NCBI GenBank assembly: GCA_016868785.1
Contig: VGFS01000008.1
Coordinates: 1 to 64,000, forward strand
Length of the DNA stretch: 64,000 nt
Origin: Bacteroidota bacterium
Lineage (GTDB): Bacteria > Bacteroidota > Bacteroidia > NS11-12g > UBA955
Reading direction: 5' to 3'
Numbering within the stretch: position 1 is the first letter of the stretch; every line of letters starts with the position of its first letter. Made by a program: the position numbers and the translations under genes. The notes beneath the pieces were generated by a model. It searched no databases and was not told the origin of the DNA. It was given only the letters and a program-made list of their open reading frames with translations. Of the stretch, positions 47,438-56,539 are shown piece by piece.

Positions 47438-47468
47438 CAAAACTAACTAACACTTGTTAGTTTTCCAA
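47438..47468 (-). promoter_or_regulatory. Promoter TTG-N20-TAGTTTTG for tetR-paaABCD with operator in the spacer
   Basis: Minus strand: TTG (complement 47466-47468), 20-nt spacer, TAGTTTTG (complement 47438-47445). Palindrome AACTAACA-CT-TGTTAGTT at 47445-47462. Confidence 0.75.
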
Positions 47469-47619
47469 ATATTTTGTAAAATTGCCTGAATGGGCGATAG
47501 GAATTTTGCTTGAATTTGGATTTGGACCAATACAGTTGGACTTTTTGTTTTTATTAATATTCAAGGTTTTGATGATAGTATCAAATGATATTATCTGGTT
47601 TGAAACGTCAAATCGTATT

Positions 47620-48357
47620 TCAAACAAACCTCAGTGCTTTCGCTACATCCTCTGGCGTGTCGATAGCAGGGGAGGCCCAAGTGGTTTCTTTTACCCCAAT
47701 ACCCATCCCGTTCTCCAACCAACGCAATTGCTCCAACATCTCTGTTTTTTCTAATGCGCTGGGCGATAATTTAGCCAACGTGCGCAATGCTTCGGTCTTG
47801 AATGCATACATTCCAATGTGACGGTAATACTGAATTCCGGAATTCTGTAATTGCCCATTTCGATCAAATGGAATCGCTGACCGTGAAAAATACAAAGCCT
47901 GATCGTTCACATCACACACCACCTTCACCACATTCGGATTCTGAATTTCTTCCACCTCTTGAATCGCAATTTTTAACGTGGCGATTTCTGTTCTTGGATT
48001 CTCAAACGCCGATACCAACAACGCCACCTGCTCCGGCTTGATGAATGGCTCATCGCCCTGTAAATTCACCACTACATCGCAGTTCCAGCCTAGTTTTTCT
48101 GTAACTTCCGCACATCGGTCCGTGCCGCTGGGATGCAATTCACTGGTCATGACTACCTCACATTTGGATTGAATGTGCTGGGCAATTCTCACATCGTCTG
48201 TGGCCACAGCTACACCAGCATTGGGATTGGCCAAAATCGCCGCTTCAACCACGCGCTCGATCATCGTTTTACCGCCCACATCTTGCAAAGGTTTGCCAGG
48301 AAATCGGGTACTCGCATACCGCGCCGGAATGATGATGCCGAAGGATGTGCCGCTCAT
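47620..48357 (-). CDS. kdsB: 3-deoxy-manno-octulosonate cytidylyltransferase
   Basis: IIPARYASTRFPGKPLQDVGGKTMIERVVE, VVNLQGDEPFI, YRHIGMYAF. Confidence 0.96.
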   Translation of the reverse strand: MSGTSFGIIIPARYASTRFPGKPLQDVGGKTMIERVVEAAILANPNAGVAVATDDVRIAQHIQSKCEVVMTSELHPSGTDRCAEVTEKLGWNCDVVVNLQGDEPFIKPEQVALLVSAFENPRTEIATLKIAIQEVEEIQNPNVVKVVCDVNDQALYFSRSAIPFDRNGQLQNSGIQYYRHIGMYAFKTEALRTLAKLSPSALEKTEMLEQLRWLENGMGIGVKETTWASPAIDTPEDVAKALRFV

Positions 48358-48366
48358 ACCCGCAAG

Positions 48367-49551
48367 TTATTTCTTTTTGTTGGGTTGCTCAAGGAAACCT
48401 CTGATTTTGAAAAATACTTGCGTATTCTGGTATGATCCCCCAAAAGACTCAGCGCCCGGACCGTAAGCAAATACGGGTACCGGAATTCCTGTGTGCTCAT
48501 GGGTGGAAAAATTCATCACCGATTGCTTTGCTTTTGTATCCCATCCCACCAAACTCAATCCGCCCGTTTCGTGATCCGCCGTAATGACAATCAATGTTTC
48601 TTGGTTATCTCTTGCCAATGCCAATACTCGCTGTATCGTAGCATCCAAATCGGCCAATTCAGCCAGCAAGTAGGCACTGTCGTTCTCGTGACCAGCCCAA
48701 TCCACCTGAGATCCCTCTATCATGGTGAAACTGCCCTGTGGGTTTTTAAACATCGTCTTTAAAATGCTCTCACTGGCATCGGCCAAAAAGGGTCCCTGAT
48801 TGTTTCTGCCTTCATGGGCTTTTGGGGGGTAAGCGCTGTCGTTATAAAAAATTACGCGACGGTCAACATCTTGCAACTGTTTCATGGAGCCGTAGCCAGT
48901 GCCAATGCGATACCCGTTTTGCACCAGGGCCTGGGTATCGAAATATATTTTTCCACCGCCAATGGCCACATCGATGGCGCCCCTTGTGGTTTTCATCAAG
49001 TCGATACCGCTATTTTGTTCACCATATTGCAACACACCGAACGGATTGTTTTTCATGCCATTGATAAAATCATTCCCAATTTCATGCATCATTTTTCGCG
49101 AGGGTTGATGGGCAAAAAACGCCCCCGGCGTAGCATGGGTTAATTCACAGGTTACCGCAATGCCCGTAGATTTTCCGCGCAAATGAGCGATTTCTGACAA
49201 CGATAACGGCTTAGAACTGTCTGCCGCCATGCCCACCATGTAGTTGTTCGCTTTTTGTCCGGTCGATAATGCCGTGCCACCAGCACCACTGTCGGTGATG
49301 AATTTATTCGCACTCGACGTAAAACTCAATCCCATCACTGGAAAGTCCCTAAATACCACTGCGGCACTGTCCATGCTATTTATGCCTTTGGTTTTGGCAG
49401 CGTTATAGGCGCTCCACTGGGCCAATCCAGTGCCATCACCGATGATTAAGACAATGTGTTTGGGTGGTTTAGGTGCTTTTGGTTTTGCCGCGGTCAGGCA
49501 AGGAGCTACTAGGCTTAAAACAGCCCATGCAAAGAGGTTCGAACGATTCAC
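48367..49551 (-). CDS. Alkaline phosphatase family protein (secreted)
   Basis: HIVLIIGDGTGLAQ, TDSGAGGTALSTG nucleophile motif, VITADHETGG; GTG start codon. Confidence 0.92.
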   Translation of the reverse strand: MNRSNLFAWAVLSLVAPCLTAAKPKAPKPPKHIVLIIGDGTGLAQWSAYNAAKTKGINSMDSAAVVFRDFPVMGLSFTSSANKFITDSGAGGTALSTGQKANNYMVGMAADSSKPLSLSEIAHLRGKSTGIAVTCELTHATPGAFFAHQPSRKMMHEIGNDFINGMKNNPFGVLQYGEQNSGIDLMKTTRGAIDVAIGGGKIYFDTQALVQNGYRIGTGYGSMKQLQDVDRRVIFYNDSAYPPKAHEGRNNQGPFLADASESILKTMFKNPQGSFTMIEGSQVDWAGHENDSAYLLAELADLDATIQRVLALARDNQETLIVITADHETGGLSLVGWDTKAKQSVMNFSTHEHTGIPVPVFAYGPGAESFGGSYQNTQVFFKIRGFLEQPNKKK

Positions 49552-49652
49552 AAGACAAAATTACACAGGATTCATCACTCGTTCTGCAATTAACACAACC
49601 TTAATCACCCAAAACACAGATTTTAGGTCGTATTTTTGCAGAAATAAGCATC

Positions 49653-51281
49653 ATGAACGGAACATTTCATATCCCACAAGCCATCAATGAACCCATCTAC
49701 GAATACGCTTCAGGAACTGCAGAGCGTAAACAATTGCAGGCAGCACTCAAAGAGGCTCGCAGTAAAGTGGAAGACATTCCCATGTACATCGGATCAGAGG
49801 AAGTGCGTACTGGCAACGTATTTGATTTGTTTCCACCCCATGATCGTCACCACAAAATCGGACAGTATCATCGCGGAACCAAAAACCATGTGCAACAAGC
49901 CATCGATGCTGCTCTTGCCGCCAAACCCATGTGGGAGTCTATGCCCTGGGAACAGCGCGCGGCGATATTCTTGAAAGCGGCCGAATTGATGGCCACCAAA
50001 TACCGTTACGTGCTCAATGCCTCTACCATGTTGGCGCAAAGCAAAAACGCTTTCCAATCAGAGATTGATAGCATTTGTGAAATGGTTGATTTCTTGCGTT
50101 TCAATGTGCAATACATGGCTGAAATCTATAATGAGCAGCCGCCAGCCAACGCCAAAGGCATCTGGAATCGCTTGGAATATCGTCCGCTCGAAGGATTTAT
50201 TTTTGCCCTCACGCCGTTCAACTTTACGGCCATTGCCGGAAACCTGCCCACAGCACCAGCCATGATGGGCAACGTCATCGTATGGAAACCTGCCGATTCT
50301 CAGATCTATAGCGCCAATGTGTTGATGCGCATATTCAAAGAAGCGGGATTGCCCGATGGCGTGGTGAATTTGGTTTACGCAGACGGTCCTGAAACCGGTG
50401 AGGTGGTGTTTAATCATCCAGAATTTTCAGGCATTAACTTTACGGGTAGTACCGGAGTATTCCGTCATATTTGGCAAACCATCGGCACCAACATCGCCAA
50501 GTATCGCAGTTACCCCCGCATCGTGGGTGAAACGGGTGGTAAAGATTTCATTTTGGCGCACAGCAGTGCCCAAGTGGATGTGATCGTAACCGCCATCATC
50601 CGTGGCGCATTTGAATTCCAAGGACAAAAATGCTCGGCTGCGAGCCGCGTGTATATGCCCCATAGTTTGTGGCCTGCCGTAAAAACAAAATTGCTGTCAG
50701 AAATGGCAACCATCAAAGTAGGTCCAACCGAAGATTTTACCAATTTTGTGAATGCCGTGATCGACGAGCGAGCCTTCAATAAAATCAAAGGGTATATCGA
50801 TCAAGCCAAAGCCGATGGCGTTGAGGTGTTGTGGGGTGGAAATTGTGACATGTCGAAAGGATATTTCATCGATCCCACCATTTTGATGGCCCCATCAGCG
50901 CACTATCGCACCATGTGTGAGGAGATTTTTGGTCCCGTGGTTACCATTTGGGTATACGCCGATGCGGAATGGAACGATATGTTCGACGTGGTTGACAAGA
51001 CCAGTGAATATGCGTTAACTGGCGCGGTTTTGGCCCAAGAAAGACAGGCCATCACCGATGCAACATGGGCGTTGCGTCACAGTGCCGGCAATTTCTATAT
51101 CAACGACAAACCAACTGGCGCCGTTGTAGGTCAACAGCCATTTGGTGGGGGCAGAGGCAGTGGAACCAACGACAAAGCAGGGGCTAAAGTTAACCTGTTG
51201 CGTTGGGTGAGTCAGCGCACCATCAAAGAAACCTTTGTTCCGCCAACCGATTATCGCTATCCCTTCTTACAAGCGGATTGA
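49653..51281 (+). CDS. pruA: L-glutamate gamma-semialdehyde dehydrogenase
   Basis: FNFTAIAGNLPTAPAMMGNVIVWKP, FTGSTGVFRHIW, GETGGKDFIL, FEFQGQKCSAASR. Confidence 0.96.
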   Translation: MNGTFHIPQAINEPIYEYASGTAERKQLQAALKEARSKVEDIPMYIGSEEVRTGNVFDLFPPHDRHHKIGQYHRGTKNHVQQAIDAALAAKPMWESMPWEQRAAIFLKAAELMATKYRYVLNASTMLAQSKNAFQSEIDSICEMVDFLRFNVQYMAEIYNEQPPANAKGIWNRLEYRPLEGFIFALTPFNFTAIAGNLPTAPAMMGNVIVWKPADSQIYSANVLMRIFKEAGLPDGVVNLVYADGPETGEVVFNHPEFSGINFTGSTGVFRHIWQTIGTNIAKYRSYPRIVGETGGKDFILAHSSAQVDVIVTAIIRGAFEFQGQKCSAASRVYMPHSLWPAVKTKLLSEMATIKVGPTEDFTNFVNAVIDERAFNKIKGYIDQAKADGVEVLWGGNCDMSKGYFIDPTILMAPSAHYRTMCEEIFGPVVTIWVYADAEWNDMFDVVDKTSEYALTGAVLAQERQAITDATWALRHSAGNFYINDKPTGAVVGQQPFGGGRGSGTNDKAGAKVNLLRWVSQRTIKETFVPPTDYRYPFLQAD

Positions 51282-51310
51282 TACACACAGGTGTTTACCG
51301 CAAAGTAACG

Positions 51311-52147
51311 CTAGAATCCCAGATTGAGCTGGTCGTGAAGAACCTTCGCCACCGCATGTCGCAATGCCTTGCCCTGGAAGTTTGCTACCCAGCGTAGGCC
51401 GCGAGTGGCTGAAGTGGTGAATATCTCTTCGGCGGAGGTTAGGTCGATTTCCGACAACGGCCTTTCCTGCACACTGTATCCATAGGCATCCGCCAAATGT
51501 ATAACCACTTTTCGCATGACCCCATCGATGCAATATTCCGACACGGGCGGGGTGATGATAAATTCGCCTTTTACCACAAATAGGTTCGACGCAACCGTTT
51601 CACAAGGCCTTCCATAATCGTTGAAGATGACCACGTCGTTTAAGCCATGTTCTTTCGCGTAAATTCCTGCCAAGGTGTAAGTGAGCGATGAACAGGTTTT
51701 TAAGGTGGAAGTAAAGTTGTTGTTTTTCGACAATTCTTTGTAGGTGCCGAGGGTTAAACCTTGTTCGTTCCAGGGGTAGGGACGGTTGCCATGGGTTTCG
51801 TTAATTTCAGTAACAACTGATGCTTCCATCTGGTCTGGGGTATACAATCCTGCCGATTCACGGAAAAAAGTGAGTCGAATTCTGGCCGATTTCCAGCCCG
51901 CTTCACTGCACGCTTTCAAGACCGAAGTTTCCCAAGATATCTCATCCCAACTGCTCGGAATATTGATCTTTAACAACAGGGCTGATTTTTTAATCCGGTC
52001 CACATGCAACGGCAATTGTAAGATACGACCTTGCCACAAAGCACAACTTTCAAAGAAACCATCCCCATACCGATAGCCACGGCTGTTGGGTGTGAAAAAA
52101 GGAGCGTATTCAGCGATTATGTTGTTGTTAATCAGGTAGATAGGCAT
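51311..52147 (-). CDS. Class IV PLP aminotransferase (PabC/D-amino acid aminotransferase type)
   Basis: GYRYGDGFFES, SSLTYTLAGIYAKEHGLNDVVIFND, TVASNLFVV. The ORF opens at 52186; MPIYL preferred. Confidence 0.85.
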   Translation of the reverse strand: MPIYLINNNIIAEYAPFFTPNSRGYRYGDGFFESCALWQGRILQLPLHVDRIKKSALLLKINIPSSWDEISWETSVLKACSEAGWKSARIRLTFFRESAGLYTPDQMEASVVTEINETHGNRPYPWNEQGLTLGTYKELSKNNNFTSTLKTCSSLTYTLAGIYAKEHGLNDVVIFNDYGRPCETVASNLFVVKGEFIITPPVSEYCIDGVMRKVVIHLADAYGYSVQERPLSEIDLTSAEEIFTTSATRGLRWVANFQGKALRHAVAKVLHDQLNLGF

Positions 52148-52192
52148 AAATAGAAAGGGTTGATTTGCGTAGAAACGACTTCCCAATGGGCG

Positions 52193-52765
52193 TTATTTCC
52201 AACGCGAATAGCGAAAATAGGTATTCCCTTCCTGTATCACCAACGAATCCCCGGAAAAATGTTGAATCCTGAAATTGCGGATAGGTTCGGGCGTGGTGGA
52301 TCCTTGGTCGTAATAGAGCGCCAATTGGTATCCGGTTCTGCAAAAGGGTAGGCTACAGGCTTCCACCCGCGCACGCCCCCAAGCTTTTTTCCCGATGGCG
52401 ACTATCGCATAGAAAAACGGACCGTTTTCAGCAATTCGTAGGGTGTCGTTCGATGTTAGGGCTAGGGGAACCAATTTCCCTTCCACAAGTTTGGCTGCGG
52501 TGTAAATCCCGCCGGGTCTATTGCCCAATCCCAAATGAAATGTGTCAATACTCCGATAAAGCCATGTGCCGGCCAATTGCTGACGGGTAATTGTGGGTAG
52601 GGTGTCGCCCGATATGCCACTTGGTAATCGATGATTGATTTTGCATCCGTCGCGATTTTTGTCTGGCGAGCCCATTGAACCGCTGCTAGAACCGGCGATG
52701 AATAGGGTGAGGACGCCCAAGGCAATTACCCATGTCAAAACGGATTTTTGCTGTAGAACCATCAT
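52193..52765 (-). CDS. Hypothetical membrane-anchored/secreted protein
   Basis: 190 aa, N-terminal hydrophobic segment, C-terminal beta-rich region; no recognised family. Confidence 0.6.
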   Translation of the reverse strand: MMVLQQKSVLTWVIALGVLTLFIAGSSSGSMGSPDKNRDGCKINHRLPSGISGDTLPTITRQQLAGTWLYRSIDTFHLGLGNRPGGIYTAAKLVEGKLVPLALTSNDTLRIAENGPFFYAIVAIGKKAWGRARVEACSLPFCRTGYQLALYYDQGSTTPEPIRNFRIQHFSGDSLVIQEGNTYFRYSRWK

Positions 52766-52774
52766 GATACAATG

Positions 52775-53398
52775 TTAACCGTTTCTACGTTTGATTTCGT
52801 CACGTATTTTGGCCGCCTTGCCGTAGTCTTCGTCGTTGATGGCATCCTCTAAGAGTTGCTCCAATTCATCCATTGACAATTTGGCATAGCCCGAATTTAC
52901 ATGACTATTGGCTTGGGGTTCCGTGAGATCGTCAACCAATTGCCCTGGCATCTCTTCCTCCTCGAAGTCCTCGTTTTGTTCGTCGTTGTAGGCTGCTTCC
53001 TCCAGTATTTTTTCTACGCAATAGATCGGACACCGAAATTTGATACCCATGGCAATGGCGTCGCTCGTTCTGGAATCCAGAACCACCAATTTGGAGGTGG
53101 AATCATTCACACACAAACAAGTAATTCCCGCATAATAAATGCCCTCATCGAGCTGTTGAATGTTGATCTCCGTGACGGTGATGTCGAACTCTCTCAGTGC
53201 GTTACTGAACAGATCGTGTGTCATGGGACGTGTGGGTTTCATGCCTTCAAGTTCCATTGCGATGGCTTGTGCTTCGAATCCACCAATGATGATGGGAAGT
53301 ATGCGATTTCCGTTGAGTTCCTTCAAATACAGGGTATAGGCACCGTGTGAATGTGCAGGAACGATATTCCTGATAACCATTTCTACGCGATTGCTCAT
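52775..53398 (-). CDS. Bifunctional nuclease family (DUF151) protein with C-terminal UVR motif
   Basis: LPIIIGGFEAQAIAMELEGMKPTRPMTHDLFSN, DSRTSDAIAMGIKFRCPIY; tail KLSMDELEQLLEDAINDEDYGKAAKIRDEIKRR. Confidence 0.9.
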   Translation of the reverse strand: MSNRVEMVIRNIVPAHSHGAYTLYLKELNGNRILPIIIGGFEAQAIAMELEGMKPTRPMTHDLFSNALREFDITVTEINIQQLDEGIYYAGITCLCVNDSTSKLVVLDSRTSDAIAMGIKFRCPIYCVEKILEEAAYNDEQNEDFEEEEMPGQLVDDLTEPQANSHVNSGYAKLSMDELEQLLEDAINDEDYGKAAKIRDEIKRRNG

Positions 53399-53419
53399 GA
53401 ATCTGTATCTGGGATTAAA

Positions 53420-54361
53420 TTAGTTTTTGGCAGCGGCAATCAATTGAGGCAATACCTCAAAAGCATCGCCTACAATACCATAATCAGCGGCTTTAAAGAA
53501 AGGGGCTTCGGGATCTTTGTTGATAGCCACAATGACTTTGCTTGAGCTTACGCCGGCCAAGTGCTGAATGGCGCCAGAAATTCCCACAGCCACATACAAG
53601 TTGGGTTTAATGGTGATACCCGTTTGTCCAACGTGTTCACTATGCGGACGCCATTCCATGTCGCTCACAGGCTTTGAACAGGCGGTGGCAGCGCCCAACG
53701 CTGTGGCTAAATCCTCGATCAAATGCCAATTCTCAGGTCCTTTCAAACCACGTCCACCACTGATTACCACTTCGGCTTCTGTGAGGGGGATTTTGCCCGT
53801 TACTTTGTTTACGGCATCGATGGTTAGGCCGCTATTGGATAGACCCACGCTACTATTTTCAACTTGGGCAGATTCGCCAAAGGTTTTGATTTCAAATGAG
53901 TTTGGGGTGATGGCCAAAACTTTGTTTGTTCTGGTAAGGTTCACAAAAGCGAAGGCTTTTCCTGAGAATACGCCACGTTTTACGTTGAATCCATCTTGTG
54001 TGTCGGGCAAGCTTACGACGTTCGAGGCCAAAGAGGCGCCCATTAACTGCGCCAATCTTGGCGACAGAGATTTTCCTGTGTAGGTATTGCTCACAATTAC
54101 CGTGGTTGCGCTCACTTCGTTTGCCACACCATGAACCGCCGCCGCATACGCGTCGGCTGTAAAGGCTTCGCCCACAGAAATTGTTTTCACCTGGTGAGCC
54201 CCATACAAACCCAATTCGGATCCGTCTGCACCCTGTCCGATGGCTACAGCCACAACCTTACTTCCCAATAAGTCGGCCACTTGACGACCGTATGACACGG
54301 CTTCAAAAGCCGCTTTTTTGAATTTTCCGTCGCTGATTTCAGCAAATACTAATACTGACAT
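53420..54361 (-). CDS. etfA: Electron transfer flavoprotein subunit alpha
   Basis: VISGGRGLKGPENWHLIEDLATALGAA, GQTGITIKPNLYVAVGISGAIQHLAG. Confidence 0.96.
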   Translation of the reverse strand: MSVLVFAEISDGKFKKAAFEAVSYGRQVADLLGSKVVAVAIGQGADGSELGLYGAHQVKTISVGEAFTADAYAAAVHGVANEVSATTVIVSNTYTGKSLSPRLAQLMGASLASNVVSLPDTQDGFNVKRGVFSGKAFAFVNLTRTNKVLAITPNSFEIKTFGESAQVENSSVGLSNSGLTIDAVNKVTGKIPLTEAEVVISGGRGLKGPENWHLIEDLATALGAATACSKPVSDMEWRPHSEHVGQTGITIKPNLYVAVGISGAIQHLAGVSSSKVIVAINKDPEAPFFKAADYGIVGDAFEVLPQLIAAAKN

Positions 54362-54362
54362 G

Positions 54363-55094
54363 TTAGATGACTTTGGCTTCGTTTCTGAGAATATCAATGA
54401 GTTTACCCGCTTCGCTGGGGTCGATCAATTTAACACCCGATTTAGGGGCAGGCAATTCAAATGAGGCATACTGACTGTAACCACCCGAGGTCTTTGCGGG
54501 CACTACCTGCAAAGGTTTGGTTCTTGCGGCCATGATGCCACGCATATTCGGAATTCGGGGTTCACACAAGTCTTTTTGTGCACTGGCCACGCAAGGACCG
54601 GCACAAGAAACGGTTTCGCGTCCACCATCGATGTCGCGGTCGAAACTGAATTTTCCAGCTGCGTAATCGATGCGGGTTACCACGTTGATGGATGGGATAC
54701 CCAACATCGCGCCCAACAAACCACAAACAGCACCGCCGTTGTAGTCAATGCTCTCCCGACCTGTTATGATCAAATCATACCCTTCGGCAATTTTTGAAAT
54801 TTCCTCAGCAACATGCTGCGCGTCCATGGCTTCCGCATCGATGCGAATCGCCTCGTTAGCTCCCATGCTCAATGCTTTGCGAATGACCGGTTCAGCGTCG
54901 GCCTTTCCTACGTGCACAATGGTCAACGTACCTCCATTGGCCTCCGCAATCTCCAAACCGCGGGTTACCGCCAATTCGTCGTAAGGATTCAAGATGTACT
55001 GAACACCCGCAGTGTTAAACTGGGTGTTGTTATCGGTAAAGGTAATTTTTGTAGTGGTATCCGGAACCACACTGATGCAAGCAAGGATTTTCAT
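54363..55094 (-). CDS. etfB: Electron transfer flavoprotein subunit beta
   Basis: NPYDELAVTRGLEIAEANGG, DLIITGRESIDYNGGAVCGLLGAMLG. Confidence 0.96.
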   Translation of the reverse strand: MKILACISVVPDTTTKITFTDNNTQFNTAGVQYILNPYDELAVTRGLEIAEANGGTLTIVHVGKADAEPVIRKALSMGANEAIRIDAEAMDAQHVAEEISKIAEGYDLIITGRESIDYNGGAVCGLLGAMLGIPSINVVTRIDYAAGKFSFDRDIDGGRETVSCAGPCVASAQKDLCEPRIPNMRGIMAARTKPLQVVPAKTSGGYSQYASFELPAPKSGVKLIDPSEAGKLIDILRNEAKVI

Positions 55095-55186
55095 TCCGGT
55101 CGTTTAATATTTTACAAAAATAGCAAATTTTCACCGGCTTTGTTTGATTCCCACCCGCCAAGTTGGTAGTTTCGTTTTTTCAATTC

Positions 55187-56539
55187 ATGAATTATCATTT
55201 CATCGCCATCGGTGGGGCCGTTATGCACAATTTGGCCCTGGAACTCCAACACAACCAACATCACATCACCGGTAGCGACGATGAGATTTTTGAACCCGCC
55301 AAATCGCGGCTCGCCCTTGCCGGTATTTTGCCACCTGCCCATGGATGGTTTCCTGAAAAAATACACCCAAACTTAGACGGAATCATTCTGGGGATGCATG
55401 CCAAACAAGACAATCCAGAGTTGCAACGCGCCATAGAACTGGGGATATCCATCTACAGTTTTCCAGAATTCATCTATCACCATGCCCAAAACAAAACCCG
55501 TTTGGTGATGGCGGGAAGCCACGGCAAAACAACCTGTACGGGCATGTTGATGCATATTCTCAAATGTCTCCAAAAACCATTCGATTACTTGGTGGGTTCA
55601 CAATTGCCAGGTTTTGAGCGCATGGTGAAATTGTCAGACGCCCCCCTCATGGTGATCGAAGGAGACGAATACCTCACATCGCCCCTGGATCTCAGGCCCA
55701 AATTTGTCCATTACCAAGCCCATGCCGCCATGATTACGGGCATCGCCTGGGATCATGTGAACGTGTTTCCCACCGAAGAAATTTATCACAATCAGTTTTC
55801 ATTGTTGATTGATACGCTTCAGCCGGGCGGACATTTGTTCTGGTTCAACGGCGACGAAGCCCTGAAAAACATCGCACAAAAAAGTGGATTTCCTCAACAA
55901 GCGATTTACGATGCGCCCCAATATCAAAATGTCAAGGGGGGCACCGCAGTAACCGTGAACAACCGTGTGTATACGTTGCCTTTCTATGGCCGACACAATC
56001 TACAAAATGCGGCGGGTGTGGTGAAAATAGCCTCAACCATCGGGATATCAGAAGAAGAAGCTTGGTCGGCCTTGCAGTCCTTTCCGGGCACGGCCAAACG
56101 CCTTGAGCCCATCTTGGAAACGGAAAACTTGACGGTGATTCGGGATTTTGCCCATGCCCCTTCCAAAGTGGAAGCATCGGTGTTGGCGGTGCGCGAGCAA
56201 TTCCCCAACCACAAATTCATTGCCGTGTTTGAAGTACACACTTACAGCAGCCTCAATTCAGAATTTATGCAACGATACCAGGGTACACTCAATCCCGCCG
56301 ATGCCATTTGCGTATTGTACGATCCCCATGTTTTCCAGCTCAAACGCATGGAAGTACCATCGAAAGAAACCATCGAACAGCGTTTTGGGAAAGGACAGGC
56401 CCTGAGTGATTTATCATCGCTAAAAAATTGGCTCAGCAATGCTTTGGAGACCCATCAGCCCGCGGTGGTTTTGTTGATGAGCAGTGGGAATTTGTGCGGT
56501 TTGTCGGTAGATTATTTCACCGATTCCAGTCGCTCGTAA
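55187..56539 (+). CDS. mpl: UDP-N-acetylmuramate:L-alanyl-gamma-D-glutamyl-meso-diaminopimelate ligase
   Basis: FIAIGGAVMHNLALELQHNQHHITGSDDEIFEP, MAGSHGKTTCTGML, VIEGDEYLTSPLD, RDFAHAPSKVEASV. The ORF opens at 55163. Confidence 0.92.
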   Translation: MNYHFIAIGGAVMHNLALELQHNQHHITGSDDEIFEPAKSRLALAGILPPAHGWFPEKIHPNLDGIILGMHAKQDNPELQRAIELGISIYSFPEFIYHHAQNKTRLVMAGSHGKTTCTGMLMHILKCLQKPFDYLVGSQLPGFERMVKLSDAPLMVIEGDEYLTSPLDLRPKFVHYQAHAAMITGIAWDHVNVFPTEEIYHNQFSLLIDTLQPGGHLFWFNGDEALKNIAQKSGFPQQAIYDAPQYQNVKGGTAVTVNNRVYTLPFYGRHNLQNAAGVVKIASTIGISEEEAWSALQSFPGTAKRLEPILETENLTVIRDFAHAPSKVEASVLAVREQFPNHKFIAVFEVHTYSSLNSEFMQRYQGTLNPADAICVLYDPHVFQLKRMEVPSKETIEQRFGKGQALSDLSSLKNWLSNALETHQPAVVLLMSSGNLCGLSVDYFTDSSRS

